Shown here: one piece after another, positions 8,573 through 15,911 of the stretch
Layout: each line of letters opens with the position of its first letter
Position numbering within the stretch: the first letter of the stretch is position 1
Assembly (NCBI RefSeq): GCF_001483965.1
Contig: NZ_CP010796.1
Span: forward strand, 1,837,001 to 1,901,000
Length of the DNA stretch: 64,000 nucleotides
Direction of reading: 5' to 3'
Source of the DNA: Carnobacterium sp. CP1
Lineage (GTDB): Bacteria; Bacillota; Bacilli; Lactobacillales; Carnobacteriaceae
Program-made: the position numbers and the translations under genes
The notes under the pieces: model-generated
The model's input: the letters and a program-made list of their open reading frames with translations, nothing else
Database searches by the model: none
Told to the model about the DNA's origin: nothing

Positions 8573-9538
8573 TTGAGAAAAAAAGATGAAATTATACAGG
8601 CCATAAAAGAAAAAGATAGAAGAGATAAAGTATATATACATCCAGTCTTATCACCCGAAAAAGCAGCTAAATATATTTCTGCTTTTTCAAATAGTAATGG
8701 GGGAGATATAATTTTAGGAATATATGATGATGGCATTAATTTACATATAAAAAAATCTAAATTCCCCATCAGATTAGAAGAAGCAAAAAAACTATTAGAT
8801 ATAAACATCAACTGTATAGTTGATAAGGTTGATTATCGTGGAGAATTAATTCCTTATATCTCGGTTGAAAAATCGAAAGAATTAGTTAAATTTCGTGGAA
8901 TTCCTTACTTAGTTAATGAGAATGGAGCGGTAGTAGAAATGAAAGTAAGTAAAGTATTTCTTTCTTATTCTCATGCAGACAAAGATCTTGCAGAGTTAGT
9001 AGAAAAAAGTTTAGACAAACAAAATGATATTAGTGTGAGTAGAGATATTAATGTAAATAATTATAGGGATGATTTAGATAGGTTTATGAAAACAATTAAA
9101 CAACATGATTTCATTATCTCAATCGTAACGAGGAAATATTTGATGTCTTTGAACTGTATGTACGAGATTACTGAGTCAATGAAAGATTCTAATTTTAGTG
9201 AGAAGTTACTGTTCATAGTAGTAGATAAAGAAGATGCACAGTACTACAAGGGAAATAATATTTATGATATGGAAGCTGGAATTTATGATGCTGATAAGCG
9301 TTTAGATTATATTATTTACTGGAACGAGAAAAATAGAAAAATGGATGAAAAACTTAAGAGTGCTGATCTTCCTTATGAGTATATTACTGAATATACACTC
9401 GATAAAAGAAAATTGGTATCCATTATTACATCGACAAGTGAATTTATGAATATACTCAAAGATAAAATTGGGAGCACGTTTAACCAAATTCAAAAGGATG
9501 ACTTCAAAATACTAAAAGATGTGATAAAAAAGAAGTGA
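8573..9538 (+). CDS. AlbA_2-TIR fusion protein, putative defence effector
   Basis: Two domains are visible in 321 residues. Residues 1-115 resemble the Schlafen/AlbA_2 fold, with FSNSNGGDIILGI at 38-50. Residues 126-270 form a TIR domain starting KVFLSYSHADKD (127-138), with the conserved helix containing NCMYEI and candidate catalytic Glu198. Bacterial TIR domains in anti-phage systems commonly cleave NAD+ or make signalling nucleotides. AlbA_2 domains occur in nucleic-acid-associated proteins. The start is TTG at 8573 with GAGGTG 8 bases upstream. It is probably cotranscribed with the GHKL ATPase gene. The effector role is inferred from domains and cassette context. Confidence 0.8.
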   Translation: MRKKDEIIQAIKEKDRRDKVYIHPVLSPEKAAKYISAFSNSNGGDIILGIYDDGINLHIKKSKFPIRLEEAKKLLDININCIVDKVDYRGELIPYISVEKSKELVKFRGIPYLVNENGAVVEMKVSKVFLSYSHADKDLAELVEKSLDKQNDISVSRDINVNNYRDDLDRFMKTIKQHDFIISIVTRKYLMSLNCMYEITESMKDSNFSEKLLFIVVDKEDAQYYKGNNIYDMEAGIYDADKRLDYIIYWNEKNRKMDEKLKSADLPYEYITEYTLDKRKLVSIITSTSEFMNILKDKIGSTFNQIQKDDFKILKDVIKKK

Positions 9539-9745
9539 TAAAGTGGTGCACATAGAATCATGATTTCTGTGTGATCTATAGAATACTCAACTTCCTTAAT
9601 TAAGTTCATTTCAAACCTAATATAGATAACATGACTAACCGAGAAAAATTAGAAGAGGAGTTATTATTAAAACGAAACATATTAGTATATTGTATAAAAC
9701 GAATTTTAGATGTCATCAACAAAATGAAAATACGAGAGTAGTAGC

Positions 9746-9799
9746 AAAACCTCATTTAGATACACTACGGAGAACCGTACCATAAGTAAATGAGGTTTT
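9746..9799 (+). repeat. Putative attachment junction (copy 2) with inverted arm
   Basis: The 26-base rlmH-end repeat occupies 9772-9797. Its outer part TAAATGAGGTTTT is present inverted at 9746-9758, so the whole unit can form a hairpin with a 28-base loop. The same 54-base unit recurs at 11350-11403. The interval from the TIR gene stop (9538) to here holds no other recognisable gene. Confidence 0.7.
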
Positions 9800-9852
9800 T
9801 AGAAAGTAATGAACGTACAAATAATTTTGAGAAATAATAAGAGGGAATTAAA

Positions 9853-9892
9853 AAATGTAAGCATATTGGCAACAACCAACATGCTTACATTT
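9853..9892 (-). terminator. Hairpin terminator downstream of the VOC gene
   Basis: Perfect 12-base arms AAATGTAAGCAT and ATGCTTACATTT flank a 16-base loop, with A/T runs on both sides. It lies 16 bases past the stop of the minus-strand VOC gene. Confidence 0.65.
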
Positions 9893-9908
9893 AAAATAGT
9901 AGAAAAAA

Positions 9909-10289
9909 TTATTTTGCACGCTTTACTTCAATTCGATAGCCATCAGGGTCTGTCACAAAGAAATATGTGGGTGTGCCGCCTGAAAGTCCTCTTAACTCAC
10001 CTGTTTCATAAGCAGAAGCCTTACAAACTTCATGCATTTTTTCTAAGTCACTGACAGTCACACCTAAATGACTGAAGCCATTTCCTACATTATATGGCTC
10101 GGCATCGTAATTGTAAGTGAGTTCAATTTGAACAGACGAACCGGGAGAATTCAGGTAAACTAAATCAAACTTATTTTCAGGGAATTCTCTGCGGCTGGCA
10201 ACTTCAAAATCGAATAGATTCGTATAAAAGTCTAAAGTAGCCTCAATATTTCTGACACGCAGGCAAATCTCAACGAGTTCTTGCTTCAT
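9909..10289 (-). CDS. VOC-family protein, lactoylglutathione lyase-like
   Basis: A 126-residue VOC-fold protein resembling glyoxalase I. It has LRVRNIEATLDFYTNLF near the N-terminus, then IELTYNY, GFSHLGVTV and a final DPDGYRIEVKR. Three candidate metal ligands (Glu, His, Glu) are in the usual places. The first ligand, a His in E. coli GloA, aligns with Glu in VEICLRV. ATG at 10289 is preceded by GGAGG about 11 bases upstream; an upstream TTG overlaps that site. It faces away from the yghU-like gene. The substrate cannot be told from sequence, but methylglyoxal detoxification would suit the nearby GloB. Confidence 0.75.
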   Translation of the reverse strand: MKQELVEICLRVRNIEATLDFYTNLFDFEVASRREFPENKFDLVYLNSPGSSVQIELTYNYDAEPYNVGNGFSHLGVTVSDLEKMHEVCKASAYETGELRGLSGGTPTYFFVTDPDGYRIEVKRAK

Positions 10290-10511
10290 AATAATATCAT
10301 CCTCCAATAGTTTCTTATTTTTATTCTAGCATGAATAGGTCATATAGGCACGCCCATGTTATCTTCTATATTGCTTTCTAATAGATCAATAGGCAAAAAG
10401 CACAGCTTAAAGGAGTTGAGAGACCTGTATAATAAATAAATAAGCTAAAACTTGGGCATATTGGTACAGGAGTAGTATGATGGAGGTACTATAAACATTA
10501 TGAGGAGTGGT

Positions 10512-11303
10512 ATGATGACAGCATATGAATTACCAAAAGTATGGCAGTGGGAAGAAGAGAATTCAAACAAAGGCGGCAATCGTCCAACAGCTGGCAGTCG
10601 TTTCGAACAAAAATTACCAGTCGGTGACGCTCCGTTCCAACTCTATTCACTAGGAACACCGAATGGCATTAAAGTCACGATTATGTTCGAAGAGCTAAAA
10701 GAATTAGGTATAGAAGACGTAGACTATGACTTGTACACTATTAATATCGGGGAAGGCGACCAATTTGGTTCGGATTTCGTCGAGATTAATCCTAACTCTA
10801 AAATTCCAGCCCTTATTGACCAAAGTCAAAGTCCTCGTGTGGAAATATTTGAATCAGGTTCCATTCTTCTTTACTTGGCCGAGAAATTTGACCAACTGAT
10901 TCCAACTGATATTCATGGTCGGACTGAAACCCTTAATTGGTTATTCTGGCAAACAGGAGCAGGTCCTTATGTTGGTGGAGGATTTGGCCACTTTTTCGCT
11001 TATGCTCCAGAGCCTATGAAATATCCGATTGATCGCTTCACGATGGAAACGAAACGACAATTGGATTTACTCGATAAAACTTTAGCACAGCGTCCTTATA
11101 TAGCTGGCGATATTTATACCATTGCAGATATTGCCATCTGGTCTTGGTACGGTCGTTTAGCTTCAGGAAAACTATATGAAGGATCATATGAATTTTTAAA
11201 TCTGGATGAATACCCTCATCTCTTAGAATGGTCTCACCGCATTGCAGAACGACCAGGCGTTCAAAGAGGTCTTGCAGCAGAGTCTCAACCGCTTGGGGAG
11301 TAA
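10512..11303 (+). CDS. yghU: YghU-like glutathione S-transferase/disulfide-bond oxidoreductase
   Basis: The product closely follows E. coli YghU. Shared stretches include LYSLGTPNG.KVTIM, FVEINPNSKIPAL, FESGSILLYLAEKF, TLNWLFWQTGAGP and GGGFGHFF. The N-terminal half is a thioredoxin-like GST domain and the C-terminal half the all-helical domain. The family reduces small disulfides using glutathione. It lacks roughly 20 residues of the E. coli C-terminal tail. ATG at 10512 has GAGGAG just upstream; another ATG lies 12 bases earlier. It lies between two rlmH-end repeats, so it may be cassette cargo. Confidence 0.88.
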   Translation: MMTAYELPKVWQWEEENSNKGGNRPTAGSRFEQKLPVGDAPFQLYSLGTPNGIKVTIMFEELKELGIEDVDYDLYTINIGEGDQFGSDFVEINPNSKIPALIDQSQSPRVEIFESGSILLYLAEKFDQLIPTDIHGRTETLNWLFWQTGAGPYVGGGFGHFFAYAPEPMKYPIDRFTMETKRQLDLLDKTLAQRPYIAGDIYTIADIAIWSWYGRLASGKLYEGSYEFLNLDEYPHLLEWSHRIAERPGVQRGLAAESQPLGE

Positions 11304-11349
11304 TTCAAGAAAATAATACATTGAGGTTTTTCTCCTCATAGATAGAACT

Positions 11350-11403
11350 AAAACCTCATTTAGATATACTACGGAGAGCCGTATTATAAATAAATGAGGT
11401 TTT
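11350..11403 (+). repeat. Putative attachment junction (copy 3)
   Basis: This 54-base unit has the same layout as 9746-9799. The inverted arm AAAACCTCATTTA is at 11350-11362 and the rlmH-end repeat is at 11376-11401, with three differences from the rlmH copy. The codons here read E-P-Y-Y-K-stop. Confidence 0.65.
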
Positions 11404-11451
11404 CTATTTTGAAATGAGATAAGAAAATCGTTTAACATTATTAATACACAG

Positions 11452-11483
11452 AAAAAAGGCTATGACTATAGAGCCATAACCTT
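11452..11483 (-). terminator. Terminator for fabV
   Basis: Read on the minus strand, arms AAGGTTATG and CATAGCCTT form a stem with one mismatch, followed by a T run. It lies about 40 bases after the fabV stop. Confidence 0.55.
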
Positions 11484-11524
11484 CCTAATCCTTACTGGCA
11501 TAGTTTGATGCGGCGCCAAAAAGA

Positions 11525-12721
11525 TTAATATTTTAATGCTTTTAATTCTTCAAGAGTAACCTCTTGGTCAACATAGTTATCAACCATGAAGCCACTTAAA
11601 TTTGAGAACTCTTTGTAAAAGATGTCATAAGCAGTTAATTCGGAATTAAAGTTTTCTTCATTTAACTTTAGAATGAGTTCCTTCGTTTTGGCTTGAGTGT
11701 CGCTGTCAAGTTCCCAACTATCAGGTCTCAATCGGCCAACTTCATCATACTCGGGCTTGTCGCCATAAATCATTTCTCGATAAATTCGGTCTTGATGCAT
11801 AATGGTTGTTTCATGAGTTCCTTTTTCTGCCATTACTTTGTAAAGACCGATACAATAAACTGGGAAGAAAGGAATAACTGAACTTGCTTTAGTGGTAACT
11901 GCAGTAGCAACCACGATCAAGGCTTTGCCGTTGATGTCCGTAAGTAATTCGTTGATATTATCTGCTTTTTCATCACAATCTGCTTTAGCACGGCCAAGGG
12001 TACCGCCGCCATAGTAATCGTGATTCAGTTCAGTTCCTAGATAAGAATAATTAGTTGTTAGAACTTCATCCGCCAATACGTCTGCTTCTTTTAGTGCTTC
12101 CATCCATAGTTGCCAGTCTTCTCCACCCATTACTTTGACTGTATCATGGATTTCCTGATCAGTTGCGGGATCTAAGGTTTCCGTGTAGAACTCTTGCTTT
12201 TGCATATTGATATTCGGTCCCACTACCGGCTCTCCAATAGCTTTAATAGAAGAACTATATGTCTCCCCAGTATCAGGATCTGTTCTTCTGCCGCTTGCCA
12301 GACTGTAAACGACTAAGTCTACTTTGCCCCCAAATTCGCTCTTTATATAATCTATGACTTCTTGCTTGCTCTCATGACTGAAGGCATCTTGAACAAAGTT
12401 TTTAGCAATCAGACCGTCTTTTTCAGCAGCTTCTCGGAAAGCAATATTGTTGTACCAGCCAGCTGTCCCTAAGTTTCTTTCGTTCTTTGGTCCTTTTTCA
12501 AAAGAAACGCCGATCGTATCTGCTCCCGCACCGAAAGCCAAGTTGATTCGAGTGGCTAAACCGTAGCTTGATGATGCACCAATGATTAGTACCTTTTTTG
12601 GGCCTTGATAAGTCCCTTTATTTTTCACATAGTCGATTTGATTCAATACTTCCTGTTTGCATCCAAGTGGATTTATACCTAGGGCTACATTTCCACGTAT
12701 ATTTTGTTCAAATTTCAACAT
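11525..12721 (-). CDS. fabV: FabV-type trans-2-enoyl-ACP/CoA reductase
   Basis: A 398-residue protein with an N-terminal Rossmann region (KKVLIIGASSSYGLATRI) and the FabV active-site region (NYSYLGTELNHDYYGGGTLG, followed by RAK), including the Tyr-x8-Lys pair of this SDR-like family. FabV reduces enoyl-ACP, or enoyl-CoA in the TER subgroup, with NAD(P)H and is intrinsically insensitive to triclosan. The length is usual for the family. ATG at 12721 is preceded by GGAGG. It stands alone, away from other fab genes, and lies between rlmH-end repeat copies, so it may be acquired cargo. Confidence 0.9.
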   Translation of the reverse strand: MLKFEQNIRGNVALGINPLGCKQEVLNQIDYVKNKGTYQGPKKVLIIGASSSYGLATRINLAFGAGADTIGVSFEKGPKNERNLGTAGWYNNIAFREAAEKDGLIAKNFVQDAFSHESKQEVIDYIKSEFGGKVDLVVYSLASGRRTDPDTGETYSSSIKAIGEPVVGPNINMQKQEFYTETLDPATDQEIHDTVKVMGGEDWQLWMEALKEADVLADEVLTTNYSYLGTELNHDYYGGGTLGRAKADCDEKADNINELLTDINGKALIVVATAVTTKASSVIPFFPVYCIGLYKVMAEKGTHETTIMHQDRIYREMIYGDKPEYDEVGRLRPDSWELDSDTQAKTKELILKLNEENFNSELTAYDIFYKEFSNLSGFMVDNYVDQEVTLEELKALKY

Positions 12722-12777
12722 AATTCATATTCCTCCATTTCATCCTCATAGGAATATAATATCAGAAAAAGGACCTA

Positions 12778-12946
12778 AAGAATAATTAACTACCAAAATT
12801 TCAATTTTAAACGATTAAAGCAAATTATAGATGAGGAGTTGTGTGAACAAGAAAAGCTTGTTTTTACTCCTGCCAGAACCAATCAATCCATAGTCATCTT
12901 GACTGAATATTTGAAAAAATCATCGATTTATTTCAAAATGAGTTAG
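12778..12946 (+). pseudogene. Short open fragment without start, possible gene remnant
   Basis: An open stretch of about 55 codons includes EELCEQEKLVFTPARTNQ and ends at a TAG. It reads like protein but has no ATG/GTG/TTG with a ribosome site, and I do not recognise it. It fills most of the fabV-gloB interval. Confidence 0.25.
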
Positions 12947-12980
12947 TTATAGTAAAAATTACAAATAAGGAGGAATAGGA

Positions 12981-13685
12981 ATGAACATTCACCCAATCAA
13001 GGCTTTTTCTGACAATTATATTTGGGTTATTGAAGAAGGAACAGAAGCAGTGGTAGTCGATCCAGGAGAAGCTGAAGGTGTGATGGATTACCTGGAAGAA
13101 CAACAGCTGCATTTAACTGCCATTCTTTTGACTCATAATCACGAGGATCATATCGGCGGAGTGAAAGAAATGTTAGCGAAATATCCGGATACTCCTATTT
13201 ATGGACCAAAAGAAACGGAGCCCTTAGCTGATCGTATTGTTCAAGAAGGAGAAAGTTTCAGGTTATTGGGCCAGACTTTTCAAGTCATCAAAACAGGTGG
13301 GCATACCCACGGACATATCAGTTTCTTGATGGGAGAGGAAGCCCTATTTTGTGGGGATGCCTTGTTCTCAGCAGGCTGTGGTCGGGTGTTCACAGGAGAT
13401 TACCAAGCCCAATATGATGCCTTGCAGAAATTGAAACGCTTAGACGATGAGACACAAGTCTATGCAGCTCATGAGTACACGCAAACGAATCTGCGTTTTG
13501 CCCATTCTATGCAGCCGTCTAACAAATCAGTTTCTGAAGCATTAGACCAAGCCAATGATCTGCGTGCAAAAGAAGAGCCAACTTTACCATCAACCATCGG
13601 CCGAGAGAAAAAAATCAATCTGTTTCTTCAGGCAGAGAGGTTGGAAGATTTTGTAGAGTTGCGTAAAGCACGTGATGATTTCTAA
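12981..13685 (+). CDS. gloB: Glyoxalase II-like hydroxyacylglutathione hydrolase (MBL fold)
   Basis: A 234-residue MBL-fold hydrolase with the two-metal motif THNHEDH at residues 51-57, later metal ligands in GGHTHGH and FCGDALF, and AAHEYT near residue 165. This matches glyoxalase II, which hydrolyses S-lactoylglutathione to lactate and glutathione. It is slightly shorter than E. coli GloB (251 residues). ATG at 12981 has AAGGAGG about 9 bases upstream. The nearby VOC and GST genes suggest a small glutathione/methylglyoxal detoxification group, though they are not one operon. Confidence 0.85.
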   Translation: MNIHPIKAFSDNYIWVIEEGTEAVVVDPGEAEGVMDYLEEQQLHLTAILLTHNHEDHIGGVKEMLAKYPDTPIYGPKETEPLADRIVQEGESFRLLGQTFQVIKTGGHTHGHISFLMGEEALFCGDALFSAGCGRVFTGDYQAQYDALQKLKRLDDETQVYAAHEYTQTNLRFAHSMQPSNKSVSEALDQANDLRAKEEPTLPSTIGREKKINLFLQAERLEDFVELRKARDDF

Positions 13686-13739
13686 AGGATTTTTTATAGA
13701 ATAGGGTTTTATAAAGGGATTGTAGAAAAGAAATGTTGA

Positions 13740-13955
13740 AAGACCAAGCGGTTCACAATTTTTCCTTTTATGCTGCAGCGGGTAACAGGTGTCAATCTCA
13801 GGATGGGTGCTGAAAAACAGGCAGCAGTGTTAGCTAGAGGTGGTAGCCCTAACATTATCTGAGTCTAATATTGCACAAGAAGTTGCCGATAAACAGATCG
13901 CAACGGAAGTAGGTACAGTAGAAGTCAAGCGAGAAAAGAAAAAAGCAATTACCTA
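13740..13955 (+). pseudogene. Degenerate gene remnant, possibly flotillin/SPFH-like
   Basis: Conceptual reading in two frames gives LRMGAEKQAAVLARGG and then SNIAQEVADKQIATEVGTVE followed by a Lys-rich end and a stop. The pieces are out of frame with one another and interrupted by stops. The Ala/Glu-rich helical text resembles the coiled region of SPFH/flotillin proteins, but this is a weak resemblance. The rest of the 13686-14129 interval holds only this and a decayed rlmH-end repeat. Confidence 0.3.
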
Positions 13956-14063
13956 AACGCTTACGAAAGTATTCAAAAAGAAATGAATAAAGGAAGGCTA
14001 GGTTTCAAACGCAAATATGTAAGATGTTAAAATTAACTTAGCATGGAAGTGTTCATCTAAGGA

Positions 14064-14087
14064 GAACCATACCATAAGCAAACAGAG
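14064..14087 (+). repeat. Possible decayed attachment repeat (copy 4)
   Basis: GAACCATACCATAAGCAAAC matches the rlmH-end repeat with several substitutions, and GGAG precedes it as in copies 2 and 3. It could be an old junction or a coincidence. Confidence 0.35.
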
Positions 14088-14129
14088 AATCAGTAGATTT
14101 TTCCGGTAGACTAGGAGGGTTTAAAATAG

Positions 14130-14996
14130 ATGGAAATAACAGAAGAGCATAAGTACGTAAAAACGAATGGAATTAAACTGCATGTTGTTCAACAAGGCCC
14201 TGAAGAAGGACAGTTGATTATTTTGCTGCATGGGTTTCCCGAATACTGGTATGGGTGGCGCGACCAGATTTCTAATTTAGCAAATAAAGGGTTCCGAGTA
14301 TGGGCACCTGACCAAAGAGGGTATAATCTCAGCGACAAACCTGAAAAAGTAAGCGACTACCGAATGGATCATCTAGTCGAGGATATTGCGGGCTTGATCA
14401 AAGCTTCTGGAAAAGAAAAAGTGTTTCTTGTGGGTCATGATTGGGGAGGAATCGTGGCGTGGAGAGTGGCGAGAGAGCATCCTGATTTACTCCACAAATT
14501 AGTCATCCTCAACGCCCCACACGGAGCAGCTATGAGCAGACAAATCTTACAACACCCAGTACAAATTCTGAGAAGTTCGTATATCCTTTTCTTTCAACTT
14601 AGAGGGATACCGGAGAGATTATTTGAACTGTCCGATTGGAAAGTTGCGGTAAAGGCATTGAGGAATAGCAGCAAGGAAGGCACATTCAGTGAGAATGATT
14701 TGCAAAAGTACCGTGCTGCCTGGTCTCGTCCGGGAGCCATGCGTTCGATGATCAATTGGTACCGCGCTAATGTGCGCAGCCTTTCCGGCCCAACTATTCC
14801 ATCTCGAGTCACGGTGCCCACCTTAGTGATATGGGGAGCCAAAGATCAATTTTTGGGGCATGAATTGGCCAGTAAAAGCCTTGAGTTTTGTGATGAAGGC
14901 CGGGGAGTATTGCTAGGGGAAGCTACTCACTGGGTGCATCACGAAGAACCAAAACATGTCAATAAGCTGATTGCTGATTTTATCAATGAAATGTAG
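14130..14996 (+). CDS. Alpha/beta hydrolase, epoxide hydrolase-like
   Basis: A 288-residue alpha/beta-hydrolase. The oxyanion motif HGFP is at 34-37, the nucleophile motif GHDWGG puts Asp104 in the elbow, and Asp239 (WGAKDQF) with His267 (ATHW) completes the triad. An Asp nucleophile and HGxP are features of soluble epoxide hydrolases and haloalkane dehalogenases; the cap domain here looks more like the former. ATG at 14130 follows GGAGGG. No signal peptide is seen. The natural substrate is unknown. A structured repeat containing a terminator hairpin follows directly. Confidence 0.8.
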   Translation: MEITEEHKYVKTNGIKLHVVQQGPEEGQLIILLHGFPEYWYGWRDQISNLANKGFRVWAPDQRGYNLSDKPEKVSDYRMDHLVEDIAGLIKASGKEKVFLVGHDWGGIVAWRVAREHPDLLHKLVILNAPHGAAMSRQILQHPVQILRSSYILFFQLRGIPERLFELSDWKVAVKALRNSSKEGTFSENDLQKYRAAWSRPGAMRSMINWYRANVRSLSGPTIPSRVTVPTLVIWGAKDQFLGHELASKSLEFCDEGRGVLLGEATHWVHHEEPKHVNKLIADFINEM

Positions 14997-15005
14997 CCCA
15001 AAAAA

Positions 15006-15179
15006 GGGAGTGAGACAAAAAGCGTTTAGACCCGAATCACTGGAACGAATAAGCGCAGTATGGTCACAGACCATCGAGCATTATTCGTGAAGTGGACGTC
15101 GGGTCTGCTTTTTGGAACACGTTCTAGAATAAATATTCGGATATGCAAAAGAGGTTGGGACTTTTGTCCCAACCTCTTT
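15006..15179. repeat. Structured interspersed repeat, copy 1
   Basis: Bases 15006-15149 match 61337-61480 with only two differences in 144. The core folds on itself: AAAAAGC/GCTTTTT, AGACCCGA/TCGGGTCT (15028-15035 with 15099-15106), ACGAATAA/TTATTCGT, and an ATGGT/ACCAT tip. A terminator-like hairpin (GAGGTTGGGAC/GTCCCAACCTC, 15151-15177) follows. It sits between the convergent epoxide-hydrolase-like and pspA genes and probably ends both transcripts. Confidence 0.8.
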
Positions 15180-15206
15180 GCTTATTTTAATAGAAAAAAG
15201 TCGTTA

Positions 15207-15884
15207 TTATAAGCCCATATCTGACTTCAGGCGGTTCAGCTCATCTTCAACAGCGGCTGAGCCTTCGCTGGAATATTTTTCTTCCAGTGATTTTGCTTCG
15301 TCAACCGGTTCTTGATTTAATTCTGACATGGCATTGGCTTCATCTAGCATGCGGTCAGCTTTGTCTTCCATACGCGAGAATGAACCCATTGCACCTTGTG
15401 TTTTGCCGATAGATTCGCTGACATTATTCAGCTTTTCTTGAGTTTTCGCTACAGACATCTTGCCTTTGATCATAGCACGGCGGCCTTTTAAAGTTTCGAT
15501 ATCAGAAGCTAGTTTATCATGCATTTGACGCATTTTTGCAGCATTTTCATGTGCAGCAGCGTAAGATTGCGCTAAGCCGGTTCCGACATCTTCCAGTTCT
15601 TGTTTTTTCTTCAGGAAAATACGTGCATCGTCTTCATTTCCGGCTGTTAAAGCTTTTTTGGCGTAGTCATTGTATTTCATAACTTCAGCTTCATTTTGAT
15701 CAACAGCGCGTTTCGTACGGGTTTCTTCAGCGATGACACCAGCTGTATTGCGTTTAACTTCTGCCAAGTCTTCTGTCATGTTGCGTAAGTATTGATCGAT
15801 CATTTTTTCAGGATCTTCCATTCGGTCAATGAGTGAATTGATGTTTGCACTGATGATGTCGGTAAAACGGTCTAAAATAGCCAT
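15207..15884 (-). CDS. pspA: PspA/IM30 family envelope-stress protein
   Basis: A 225-residue, almost entirely coiled-coil protein beginning MAILDRFTDIISANINSLID. The conserved EDPEKMIDQYLRNM segment is characteristic of PspA/IM30/Vipp1. These ESCRT-III-like proteins bind stressed membranes as oligomers. The last 30 residues are an acidic tail. ATG is preceded by AAGGAGGA. It lies 27 bases behind the TPM-domain gene and is clearly in one operon with it. That pairing is also seen in the Bacillus ydjF-ydjG-ydjH region, which supports a membrane-stress role. Confidence 0.9.
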   Translation of the reverse strand: MAILDRFTDIISANINSLIDRMEDPEKMIDQYLRNMTEDLAEVKRNTAGVIAEETRTKRAVDQNEAEVMKYNDYAKKALTAGNEDDARIFLKKKQELEDVGTGLAQSYAAAHENAAKMRQMHDKLASDIETLKGRRAMIKGKMSVAKTQEKLNNVSESIGKTQGAMGSFSRMEDKADRMLDEANAMSELNQEPVDEAKSLEEKYSSEGSAAVEDELNRLKSDMGL

Positions 15885-15911
15885 GTTTTTGTTCCTCCTT
15901 CAAGGATAATT

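Larger units (their letters stand above)
4189..9797 (+). mobile_element. SCC-like rlmH-inserted cassette with candidate defence genes, no recombinase
   Basis: The segment between the two nearly identical 26-base rlmH-end repeats is 5609 bases long and visibly richer in A+T than its flanks. It carries three same-strand genes (kinase, GHKL ATPase, AlbA_2-TIR). The right boundary also has an inverted copy of the repeat's outer part (9746-9758). No ccr-type serine recombinase or other integrase is encoded. It may be a remnant, or an element moved in trans by a recombinase encoded elsewhere. The boundaries are inferred from repeats only. Confidence 0.65.

Noticed and set aside
4189-9797. Calling the cassette a complete SCC element
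   Set aside because: No recombinase gene is present; only the repeats and target site support the comparison.
9809-10054. 81-codon plus-strand frame after attachment copy 2
   Set aside because: It runs antisense to the 3' half of the VOC gene and through its terminator, and has no family resemblance.
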